Assembly: GCF_964355755.1 (NCBI RefSeq)
Contig: NC_092674.1
Location: 1,741,001-1,805,000 of the forward strand
DNA length: 64,000 bases
Origin: Antedon mediterranea
Taxonomy: Eukaryota; Echinodermata; Crinoidea; Comatulida; Antedonidae
Direction of reading: 5' to 3'
The notes below the pieces were generated by a model. That model ran no database searches and was not told the DNA's origin. It saw only the letters and a list, made by a program, of their open reading frames with translations. Made by a program: the position numbers and the translations under genes. How positions within the stretch are numbered: position 1 is the stretch's first letter; the number at the start of each line of letters is the position of its first letter. This document shows positions 45,769 to 56,925 of this stretch, piece by piece.

Positions 45769-47556
45769 TCTAGCCAAAGCCAGATATATAAAGTTAAATA
45801 TAGAGTTACGACATTGGATTATACTGTAGTCACGTGATATGTAGATCAATTTTATGTCAAACTTGTCTCCGTTAATGCATGTAAAGTATAGGAGCAAGAA
45901 AATACTTTAAACTTTTTCTTATAATTATTTAAAAAATGTAATTGCACATTTTACGTTGAAATATCGATGTGCACAGCGTACAGAAGTACTTGCGGCAAAG
46001 AATATTGCGCGCGCGTGCGCTAGTACATTATAAAGTTCGATTGATTGATTTTGGAACGAAACATCCCGTAACTACGTCCTATTAATAACAATTATGTAAT
46101 ATTTTCAATTCATAATTCATGCTTTGATGACTTAAAAAAATAATAAAGTGTCATGGATATATTTGTTAATATATTGAATAGGGTATGAACAATATTAAAA
46201 TGAAGGCAAATTATTACAAATATAATTATTGTTATTATAGACCCAATATATTTATAATGATTGCAATTTTTATTCTGTTTTATATAAATTCTATGTTACC
46301 GGGTTGTTAAATGTTTATCCTTGTTAATGTTATTTTGCCACCAGCACTATCAGGAGAGTCTTTTATAGCGATATTTTTTGCTTTTTGACAATCCGCCAGG
46401 ATAGTGTTCTGCGCTTTTTCTCTGCTTGTTGTTGTTCTATGTTATATACTTTTTGTATTGTTTTTGTATTATTTTTTCTGGATAATAAATGAATATGAAT
46501 ATGAATATATATATATATGTTACCAAATTAATACCATTAATAAAATTAATTACTAAAATAAAAACGGAATATAAGCGTTATTTCATAGACAAAAAATCTA
46601 AAAATAATGCATGAACTACAGGAAAATGCTCGGCTCTGATACAAAACAGAGCCATATATATAAAGAGTTACGCCATTTTTGTGTCAAAGAATTCGCACGC
46701 TGAAGGCGCGCGCGTCTCTTTTGTATAGCGTTTTCCTGTAGTTCCATGCATTATTTTTAGATTTTGTTGTCAATGAAATAACGCTTAGATTCCGTTTTTA
46801 TTTTAGTAAATAAAGTTATTAATGGTATTAATTTGGTAACATATATATATTGTGTCTATAATAACAAAAGAATAAATGCTAGGGCCTACATGCAAGTCAG
46901 GATACATCAAAGCATGAACCAATACAAAAAACACACAAATTCACCCCTCTTTTTATACAGTATATGGCTCTCTGTGTGTTTTTGACACAAAATTTCAGAG
47001 ACTCGTTCATCATTTCATTTGTAATAACTTGCCTTTATTATTTTAATGTTGTTCATACCTATTCAATATATTAACAAATATATCCACGACACTTTATTAT
47101 TTTATTTAGTCATCAAAGCATGCATTATGAATTGAAAATATTACATAATTGTTATTAATGGGACGTAGTTATGGGATGTTTTGTTCCAAAATCAATCAAT
47201 CGAACGTTATAATGTACTAGCTTACGCGCGCGCAATATTCTTTGGCGCAAGTGGTTCTGTACGCTGTGCACGTCGATATTCCACCGTAAAATGTGCAATT
47301 ACATTTTTTTTAATATAAGAAAAAGTTTAAAGTAATTTCTTGCTCCTATACTTTACATGCATTAACGGAGACAAGTTTGACACAAATTGATCTGCATATC
47401 ACGTGACTTAAATCCAATGTCGTAACTCTTTATATATATGGCTCTGATACAAAATAGACGGGCGCGCCCTCAGCGTGCGAATTCTTTGACACAAAAATGG
47501 CTTCTAATTTTCAATGTCGTAACTCTTTATATATATGGCTCTGGTCAAAGCTAGTC
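45769..47556. mobile_element. nested long inverted repeat (foldback element)
   Basis: The left arm, about 45769-46245, is the reverse complement of the right arm, about 46990-47556, with small indels. Examples are CACGTGATATGTAGATCAA against TTGATCTGCATATCACGTG. ATTAA borders both sides (45764-45768, 47557-47561). Inside lies a second inverted repeat (46515-46630 against 46725-46850) around ACCAAATTAATACCATTAAT and TAATGCATGAACTACAGGA, plus a short LINE-like 3' tail (46280-46510). No transposase was found, so it is non-autonomous. Confidence 0.75.
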
Positions 47557-47994
47557 ATTAAGGTCGTGCTAACAGTGAACAATTTACATGGTTTAGAAAC
47601 TACTGTACTATTCATTTAGCAAAAAAACATATGCATGTTATATTTAATGGATCTCACTCCATCATCATGACCATTTCTAACTATTAAGTTAATTTACAAC
47701 TTTATAACATTAGTAAGTAATGATAATATAAACGAAACCTATAGTCTATAGGCCCATCCTTTGTAAATACTAAATAGTTTAATAAGTACGGTAATTAAAC
47801 GTCAAATGTGATCACTGTAAAACTGTAACAGTTTATAACCAGGTCTAGGCTAGGCCTAGTAGTAAGCCTAATTAGATTTGGTTTTCTAAAAAGGTAGTAT
47901 AAATTAACATCGCAAAATTGTATTATTTATTGATAATGTATTCCAAACAATAAATAAATAAACCATGTTTATGTTAAATAAATATTCACGGATT

Positions 47995-48078
47995 TTTTAA
48001 TATCTAGTAACATAGAGATATTATAATATCTATTATCTATTATACACTATAATATCTCTATGCTAGTAATTACATAAG
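47995..48078. repeat. short inverted repeat around TAACATAGAGATATTATAA
   Basis: ACATAGAGATATTATAATAT pairs with ATATAATATCTCTATGCTAG-type sequence a few bases downstream and forms an AT-rich hairpin. It is intergenic; from 48079 to 48190 I see nothing else. Confidence 0.6.
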
Positions 48079-48189
48079 CAACCTACATTGCATTGTTTTC
48101 TGTAGGAAAAGATACAAAGCATCGTCGATTAACCAAAAATTAAAAAGCCTCAATATATAACGATTAATGAAACAATAACTCACCGCAAA

Positions 48190-48440
48190 TATATTGGCTT
48201 GATAGAAGTTGTTGTTGATAATAATTAGGATAGTTTACTTGATTTTTTGAACGAGCTTCTCTTTTTCCGCAGCAGAATGCAAGTGACACGTATGTATTTA
48301 GAATTTCAATCCCGCGCCGTGTCGAATTTATTATTCTGAGCTCCGTCTGTGATTGGTTGATACCCCCTGATATGTAAAGAAGGCGCAGTGCCGATGACTC
48401 AAGCAAGCTTTTTAAATGGCGACGTTTCACCTCCACGAAT
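48190..48440 (-). other. possible 5' exon and promoter region of the small acidic gene
   Basis: A minus-strand segment of somewhat higher GC ends in AATATATTTGCG followed by GTGAGTTA, a consensus donor. It has an open frame but no ATG, so it would be mainly untranslated. It is the related partner of 45590-45665. From 48440 to 49073 I see no gene or clear repeat. Confidence 0.3.
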
Positions 48441-49073
48441 ACAATTATTTATTTTGAACAAATAATGTTTGTAGCTCTAAAACAAATTGACTAGACTTCT
48501 ATAGTTTGAACCTATACTTTATAGATCCATGGTTTGATCAACCCAGTATTATTGTAGACTATTTAGCCCTATTTTAGCATTCCCTATTTAGCATTATTGC
48601 GCTTCATTTATGATTATCATAACCCTTTATTAGTAGATTTTATATTATGTGAAACTTTAGTCTATACTCTATATGTAGCTCTTCACAAAATAATAACAAT
48701 AATAACTTAAACCCAGGTTCTCAATTTCAGCTACAAAATCGATGAAACACAGAATTCCAATAGAAAATGCTTTTTTTAATTATAACACAACTGCTTACTT
48801 TTAAAACTCAATACTAACTACACAGATCTGACTCATATATCCAATTTCACAGTATTCCATGATAACACGTACAGTACAGGCTATAAAACTTTCTTATTCC
48901 CCACGACAAAACCCACAAAATTGAGCCAGTTGTTATGGAAACCTAGATAAAGGAGGTACAATCTTAATTAATTCAGAGTGTGGAATGTGTAAAATCAAAC
49001 TATCATTGAGGATATACAAGCTACTAAGTAAATATGAACTTAAATACAATAAGATAACAATACTGATTTTAGA

Positions 49074-49546
49074 ATATGATTTGATTTGATTTGATTTATT
49101 TCGGCATCAGTACATAAAATATCACAGACATACAATTAAAATTGGCAAATATAAAAATACCAAAATAAAACAAGGATGCCAAGGATAACTCATAAAAGTC
49201 CTCTACGGACTTGTTTCCAATGAGGTCCTTTGAAAGAACAGCAAAAAAGACAAACAAAGCAACATATAAAAATTACAAAAAAACAGCAAAAAGGACAATC
49301 GAAAAAAGAAGAAGCGCTAATTAAATAGTTTCTAGAGCTAGTGAACGTTTCTGTAGATACTTTTTAACTTTACTTTTAAAACAACAAACAGTTTGTGATT
49401 CCTTAATGTTAATTGGTAAATTATTCCATTCTTTAATAGCATTGTAAAAAAAGGTCACATGTGCCATTGGCTTGATAGTTGGGATTCTAAAATTAAAATT
49501 GCATCCCCTAGTATTGTAATTATGACTGTCTGAAATATCGCTACAT
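49074..49546 (-). mobile_element. LINE 3' fragment (CR1-like)
   Basis: The (TTTGA)n-type tail at 49077-49102 and the following sequence match 61962-62420 almost base for base. The homology stops at about 49546, within the C-terminal part of the reverse transcriptase protein. It is a short, 5'-truncated, minus-strand copy of the same family. Confidence 0.85.
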
Positions 49547-49889
49547 ATAGATATTTATCACTATTCCTAGAGCCTAATAACTGAATTTCTTTTTATTCGT
49601 AAATTTAAATTTACTTATTTATTGGATAGAACATCCCATAAACAGCTTTTATCTTTAGATTTACTTGTACAAGTTAATAACGTTGACCTTATACTTTATT
49701 CTGTAATTGTTGGCTTTCTGGAAATTAACGACCTTACATTCTTGTAATGTATGATCAAGTTACCGACATTAGCAATAAGCTGATCAACAGGTTAACTATA
49801 CATTATTCAACAGTAGGCCACTGGCCCAAGTACCATAATACAAAATAATAAGCCTACATAAAATTAAATGTAAGTAGCAGTAAAAGCAT

Positions 49890-50745
49890 AAAGATCGTAC
49901 CTAAAGGCAAAGGTAGTGTTAAAAAAAGACCTCCGTGTATATCCCAAGAGGTTGTCAGGTTAAGTCGAAAAAAGAAAAGAGCCTATAAAAAGGCTAAAGC
50001 AAAACCAGAAAATGTTAATCTATGGGACAGGTATAAGGTAATTAGAAATAATGTAAAATATATGTGTAAAAAGAGTTACTATGAATATGTAAAACAACTA
50101 GCAACAAACTCAAAAGACCAAAAACCTGTTTGGGCGTTCGTTAAAGCTAAACGACATAAATGCTTTCAACAAGTTTTAAGATTGATAACATCACAACAGA
50201 TGATCCTAGTGTAATTGCTAATAAATTTAATACATTTTTTCATAGTAACTTTTCTAAACCTGTACCCAATGATAACCAGATGATAGCTTCATTGGTCGAT
50301 CCTCCTCTTTCTGATCTGCTGATCAATGAAGCAGATGTTAAAAGTCTGATTACTTCTTTAGATGGGAATAAATCCCCAGGGCCTGACGGTATCTCCCCTA
50401 AAATGCTTAAACTGTCATCTTACACAATCATTTCATGGTGTTTTGACTGAGATATTTAATATCTCAATTAAAACCGGTAAAGTCCCAGCTGACTGGAAAG
50501 TAGCCCATGTAGTACCAATACATAAATCAGGCCCTAGTGACAATGTTGTAAACTATCGCCCCATCTCCCTGACGTCAGTGGTCGGGAAAATGCTTGAGCG
50601 CTTTATTGGAAAGCACATGGTTTCTCATGCTGATAAACTTGGCCTTTTGCCTTATAACATCACTTTCAGATTGGAAAGATGTATTATCGGGGGTACCCCA
50701 AGGTTCCGTGTTGGGACCTACGTCCGTATTCTTAAACCGGACTTT
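49890..50745 (+). mobile_element. degenerate LINE reverse transcriptase with internal deletion
   Basis: Plus-strand coding blocks occur in shifting frames. They are a basic connector (49925-50160, with RPPWISQEVV-like sequence), then SLDGNKSPGPDGISPKMLK (50160-50450), then VPADWKVAHVVPIHKSG and NYRPISLTSV (50450-50640), then LSGVPQGSVLGP near 50690. The region between the NYRPIS block and the PQG block is too short, so a deletion removed the FDxxKAFD portion. It is not functional. Confidence 0.8.
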
Positions 50746-50994
50746 AGTCGTAGTTCGAGCTAAAACTAAAAAAATGACGTCATTTTAATTCATAAACCGA
50801 ACATCAACTAAATCACCGACTAAAATCAGGCCAACCTCGACTAAATCGAGACGGATTTTGATCGATTTTTTTAGTCCTGGAGAGGGCAGGCTAAATGGTC
50901 GACTAAATGGTTTTTAAACGATGTTTATAAAAAACTTAACAGTCATTGAGTTGTTATATTGGCCAGATATTGAAGAATGAAATATCTATATTTA

Positions 50995-53205
50995 TAATAA
51001 TAATAAATAATATATTTATACAGGATAAAACAATCAGATAACAGTGTATCTGTTTTACATTGTGGTCCTGTCTTAATCAAAATATACAAAAGAGAAACTT
51101 AATTAAATATAATACATGTCAGTTTTTTATGAAAAGAAATGAGATTTGTATCTAGCCTTAAAGGACGTAATTGTTGGTGCCGATTTAATATTAATTGGTA
51201 AATTGTTCCATATTTTTGCGCCTGCAACTTTAAAGGACGAATTCATTTTACTAAGGGAGTATTTAGGTATTGTTACATTCAAATTTTCTACTCCACGTGT
51301 TAAGTGGGTGTGAATATCGCGAATCAATTCAATTTCATTTACTAATCTAATTGGTGCAAGGCCGTAAACACATTTATACATTAGACATGCTAGGGAGAAA
51401 TCTCGTTTCTCTTCAAGAGTTTGCCACGATAGGTTCTGGATGATGTTGTCACCCCTTACATTAATATAATCGAAGTTGTTAGTTACAATTCGAGCAGCTC
51501 TTTTTTGATGTCGCTTTAAAATATTTTTGTTTAACTCTGTCGTATTTCCCCAGACTGTTATAGCATAATCACTACAAGGCTGAATTGTACTTATATATAG
51601 AGTTTCAAGTAACGGTTTACTTAAACTACTAGCCATTTTACCTAGCATTGTTATTTTATATCCAATATTTTTACTAATACATTGAGTATTTTGTTTCCAA
51701 GTTAACATTTCATCGATTACGACTCCCAGATACCTTATACTATCAACTTGTTCTAATTTACTGGTTCCAATTTGTATATTTAAATCATTACTGTCAGCTG
51801 TATGATTGTTTCTTAGTAACATAACCTTTGTTTTTTCAGTATTTATAGAGAGGTGGTTGTCATCATACCATTTACCAATGTTATCAATAATTATTTGTAA
51901 TGAATCATTTACTATCTTAGCAGTATCACCTGAGGTGTAAACCACAACATCATCAGCAAAAACGCTGCAAGTTCCATTTACTATAGACTGCGAAATATCA
52001 TTTATGAAAATGAGAAACAAGATGGGTCCCAGGACACTTCCTTGTGGAACACCAATATTGATTTCTTTAAGTGTAGATTTGTTATTGTTACAGTATACAA
52101 ACTGTTTTCTGTTTTTTAAGTAATTACTAAACCAGTAAACAACATTTTCATGGAAACCATATTTGTAAAGCTTAAATAACAAAATTGAGTGATCTATCGT
52201 GTCAAAGCACTTGGATATATCTAAGAAACAAGCGCCGACGACCTCTGAGTCATTAAAACTTTCTAACCAATCATCAACTACTCTGTGCAAGCATGTTACA
52301 GTAGAATGGTTTTTCAAAAAGGCAAATTGATCAATGTTAATCAAATCAAACAAACTAAGAAAAGAAATGATTTGTTCCTGAACCACTCTCTCTATAATCT
52401 TTGCGATATGAGCAACGACAGATATTGGTCTGTAGTTGCTCATACTGTCTTTACTACCCTTTCCTTTATATATAGGAGTTGTCCTTGCTACTTTCCAATC
52501 AGCTGGGACAAGACCAGACATGAGAGAGAGATTCACAATATGACACAATGGATAAGCAATGTACGGAGCTGCTAACCTTAACAATTTACTATCAAAATCA
52601 AGAACATCTAAATTTTTTTCTGGCAAATTATAAAGCTTCCTTTTAATGGTATTTACATCAACATTTATAAAATTAAAGGAATATTCACTAGGTGGATTAT
52701 TCCAACTTGGCAGCGTATCGTCAAATGACTGCGCCATCTTAACTCCTATGTTGGTAAAGTATTCATTAAAATGTTCGCAATCAATAGTTTGTTAGATTTC
52801 GTTTTACCAGTTAGTTTATTTAGCTCGTTCCACATTTTTTTTGGATTATTTTTATATTTTATATTTACATTATTAAAATAGTTATACTTTGCTTTCTTAA
52901 TGTTAGTGTTAACCAGATTTCTAAGTCTTCTATACTCAGTTTTTAATCCTGGATTATTAACATTTACTTTGCTTTTAGTATAATCTCTTTTGTACATTAA
53001 CTTTATAATTTCAGGAGTTATCCAGGGAGAGAATCTATTTTTTATTCTTGAATTTTTTATAGGCCCATGTTTATTACTTAAATTTAGAAAGCAATTTTTA
53101 AACGTACCCCATGCATTGTCAACGTTATTAATATTGTGAATATTTTGTAATTTCTGAGAATGGGAAATATCATGCAAGAATGCCCCTTCATCAAAGTTCT
53201 TATAT
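50995..53205 (-). mobile_element. LINE (CR1/jockey group), 5' truncated, nearly intact reverse transcriptase
   Basis: The minus-strand frame 51127-52737 has VPADWKVARTTPIYKGKG, NYRPISVV, FLDISKCFDTIDH, GVPQGSVLGP, the catalytic VFADDVVVY and IRYLGVVIDE. The upstream frame 52746-53177 (SPWITPEIIKLMYKRD) is one frame away, so a single shift near 52780 separates the two. The endonuclease is missing. The 3' end shows an ATT-type simple repeat at 50995-51012. Confidence 0.88.
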
Positions 53206-53559
53206 TAGCTTAATTAAATATACATTGGTATAAGTTATAATAATGAAAATCATCTTTATTTACAACTGTAGGCCTATACAAATTACATTATTTTCTTCGC
53301 GCAAGTCCGACTTGAGCTACGTCACGCCATAGCGACAATGGGAGATGCGGCAATTCACCACGCGATGGAATGTTTAGGGGGCCTAGCGCTTTCTTGTCAC
53401 GCTTTGAAGTGCGTGGTTCGTGGCGATCATACTTTGTTGGGGGCCTAGAAAATATAAAAGTTACCGTACCGCCATGGTTCCTAAATATATTTTGAAGATT
53501 TTATTTGTTGTTAATCAAATATACTTCACTGTTAAATTAATACTGATATTGTTCTAATA

Positions 53560-53690
53560 ATTAACGATTAAAATTATTTTTCATGTATATTTTTCTATGC
53601 TTGTTTTTGTTTTATGTTATTTCTGCTTTTTGTATTATTGTTTTATTTTTCTGGATAATCAATGAATACTGAATACTGAATCTATTTTTT
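53560..53690 (+). mobile_element. LINE-like 3' tail
   Basis: GTATTATTGTTTTATTTTTCTGGATAATCAATG leads into GAATACT repeats, like 46440-46505, which ends in GAATAT repeats. This is probably the 3' terminus of a heavily truncated LINE. The GC-richer stretch 53290-53460 before it shows no gene I can support. Confidence 0.4.
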
Positions 53691-53935
53691 ATTTGTTGTT
53701 CAACAACTCGCTTCTACTTTGGCATTCTTCTCCGAGAATCAGTCTGAAAGATAACAAAAATCAAGACAGTGATTTGCAAAGGAGACCTGTTCCTCTATGT
53801 ACAGTCAGTATATAGCAGATAAAACTGAATTATGCACTTCTCTAGTCTGAAGGAGGACTATTATATAGTATCATTCAGGTTGAATAAAAAGGAATTTATT
53901 TAATATTTACCCTTTAAAATAAATACTTGTTAGTC

Positions 53936-54740
53936 ATAGTCATAGTCATATATACTTTATTGTCCATTTAAAAAAAACAGAAATGTGATTTGAAAACTGG
54001 CAAAATACAAAAATATAAAATACAATTTACAAAAACACACACAAAAAGTTAAGAGGCTAAAAATTGTTAAAATTAGATAAAAATTATCGGTTACATTTTA
54101 CCTTTGTACTCTGGAGTTATATAAGTGTATAGCATTAGGTACAAACGAGCACCTAAACCGTTTTGTTTTGGTATTAAGTGCACGTAGTCTTATGCCAGAA
54201 TTCATGAGAGCAAATTGTTTGTGAAGAGGATGTGTTTCATCATCAATGATACTTTTTACTTTTTTTAACACATTTTCTTTATACAAGGATTCAAAATCAG
54301 GTAAGTGCTCTCCTACTAGTCTAATTGCTCTATTTCCTATTCGATTAAGTTTAATTTTATCTTTTTGCATTGTATTACCATAAAAACAAACATTACAAAA
54401 AAGTATTACACTGAGAATTACAGAGTTATAAAACAATTTAAGTATAGTTTTGTCAATTTGTAGGTACTTCATTTTTCTTAAAATAAACATCCTTTGGTTG
54501 GCTTTGCATGTGGCTTTATTTACATTATTTATCCAATTTAGCTTATTGTCAATTATACAACCCAGATATTTGTACTCATTTACTACTTCAATCTCATTTT
54601 CATTTATAATCAGAGGTTCTAAGGGTTCTTTAATTTTCCTAAAATCAATTTGCATTTCTTTTGTTTTCTTTATGTTTAGTTTCAGGTTGTTATTGCAGCA
54701 CCAGTGATAAAAATCACATCCTAGTTGTCTATAGCTTGTT
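53936..54740 (-). mobile_element. LINE 3' fragment, Rex1/CR1-like
   Basis: The minus-strand frame 54098-54655 covers the segment after the catalytic box (VNEYKYLGCIID, ILRKMKYLQIDK, RFRCSFVPNAIHLYNSR), similar in layout to the copy at 40017-42072. The 3' tail is a TAGTCA-type simple repeat at 53935-53952. The reverse transcriptase core is lost by 5' truncation. Confidence 0.85.
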
Positions 54741-55051
54741 TCATCATTGCCAGTAATGTAATGTTGTGTGTTACTGTACAGTTACTGTTTGTATTCATTT
54801 CAAATGTTGGAATTAGGAAATAATCTGCCATGGCATAAAAAATGCCTCCACCATCCCATGGTTTATAATAAAAGAAATTGAAAACTGCTTTTATTTAAAA
54901 GTGCTTTTATATATAGTTTAGTTAGCCGGGTAGCCCTTCTCTTAATCAGTGATAAATGTGGTTATAGCTAGAGTATACTATAACTAGCCTCGGCCTAGCT
55001 ACACAATATAACCAGGGAGTGACTTAGGGGATCCAATTTATAGGTACTACC

Positions 55052-55630
55052 ACTGAATTCCAAACCACTCGCTATCTACTGTAGCCTAGCCTCAATGGTC
55101 CCTCTCTGCTGAACTCAACTTAGTAGTAGGCTGTGTGTGGCCTACTCCTCCTATTATTAGTCCTAGCTAGTTAGTAGCCAAATACAGAATGATAAAAGAA
55201 CAGGTATAGCTACTAGCTACAATACCTTTTATATCAGCAAAATCTGTGTTAGGGTTGCCAGCAGGTAAGCTGTAAAAAGAAGTAAGGCTGCAGTCTGATG
55301 ATCAGTGCTGGCAAATTCCTGCTGTTAAAAATATATTATTTACTAATCGGTGAGCTTTCACAAAGGTACTCATATTGCAAATGTTACTGAATTCCAAACC
55401 ACTCGCTATCTACTGTAGCCTAGCCTCAATGGTCCCTCTCTGCTGAACTCAACTTAGTAGTAGGCTGTGTGTGGCCTACTCCTCCTATTATTAGTCCTAG
55501 CTAGTTAGTAGCCAAATACAGAATGATAAAAGAACAGGTATAGCTACTAGCTACAATACCTTTTATATCAGCAAAATCTGTGTTAGGGTTGCCAGCAGGT
55601 AAGCTGTAAAAAGAAGTAAGGCTGCAGTCT
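55052..55630. repeat. 245-bp direct duplication with a transposed spacer
   Basis: 55052-55296 and 55386-55630 are essentially identical (from ACTGAATTCCAAACC to GGCTGCAGTCT). The 89 bp between them (55297-55385, GATGATCAGTGCTGGC...GCAAATGTTA) also occur at 56401-56489 inside segmental duplication copy 2. This indicates a recent template-switching or unequal-exchange event. Confidence 0.9.
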
Positions 55631-55774
55631 ACTGTAGGCCTCCTCACTCACTCACTCAACTCAGCCTTTCTCTAGCCATTGGTCTCTTGAATTTGAATTG
55701 GTTGTTGTTTTTTGGCAGTTGGTGAGGATTGATCTGATTGGTTGAGCACTCAATTATTTCCCTGTTTACCATTC

Positions 55775-56112
55775 AAAATCTCTTCCTGAATGCTACCAAT
55801 GATCTTAGCATTCACACTACCATTCAAAATACTGTATATCCTTGAATGCTACCAATGTTCTTAGCATTCACACTACCATTCAAAATATCTCCCTGAATGC
55901 TACCAATGAACTTAGCATTCGCACTACCATTCAGGATAGCTTCTGAATGCTTATTGACTCTTGTAAGCATTCCTAAAGAATGCTTGGAAACTTTTCTTAG
56001 CATTCCGATTAAGTGGTTTTAACCATGAATGCCTAAATTCTAAAAATCACCTGTAAATTAGCATTCGAATGCCTAGCGAATGGTTAGAGAAGGCTATTTA
56101 AGCATTCTTCTT
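55775..56112. repeat. GAATGCTACCAATG / AGCATTC repeat cluster
   Basis: Three tandem units of about 62-68 bp read TGAATGCTACCAATG, then CTTAGCATTC, then CACTACCATTCA. GAATGC and its reverse complement GCATTC then recur ten or more times up to 56112, so many small hairpins are possible. The cluster ends exactly where the second segmental duplication begins. Confidence 0.75.
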
Positions 56113-56925
56113 TGGTAAGGATTGGGGAATGTCTAATACATACTGTGTATGAATATCAACGATACATTATGTTACTTTGGCGATAATAGTGCAAACACAG
56201 TGACACTGAAAGCTAAGAATTAATATGAAAATTTAAAAATATATGAAAATGTTGACATCGACAAATATGAATATTATTGATAACGACGACAATTATTAAT
56301 ACCGATCATAATAACATTATAACAAATTTGAATTAAACATTTTCACAATGAACCAGTTCTTAGGAATGTGTTATTACAATTTGGTTATTTAAATTAATAT
56401 GATGATCAGTGCTGGCAAATTCCTGCTGTTAAAAATATATTATTTACTAATCGGTGAGCTTTCACAAAGGTACTCATATTGCAAATGTTACCAATATGGT
56501 ATCAAATTAGTTACCTCTTATATCATACACTTTTGAATATCTAAAAAAAAGTTAAAATGTGCGTAAAAGATAAAATCAAGATGTATTAAATCTGATGAGA
56601 CTGGCAATTTAATTTTCAATTTTTAAATTATCCATAGCGCCCTAATTTTTTTTTTATCAGATTCGGCTACCAATATAAATTAATAGTCTTTAACACAAAA
56701 TCAAATTTTTTTTTTAATTGATCGACCCTGTTTTTCAATTGATTGGGTGGGCAACATTACAATTTGTTTAGGCCTTAAATGATAATGCTGATATTGAGCC
56801 ATTTATCTAATAATGCTGCATCATACTGGTTAACCTGTCTGTCTGTGATCCTGGGTTCCAATCATGACTAAGACAATCACCTCATGGTTGATTTACACAA
56901 GGAAACAGCGTTTAGTTAAACTAGT

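Noticed and set aside
53331-53460. Short GC-richer frame starting ATGGGAGATGCGGC
   Set aside because: About 40 codons with no splice partner; it could be an old exon but cannot be supported.
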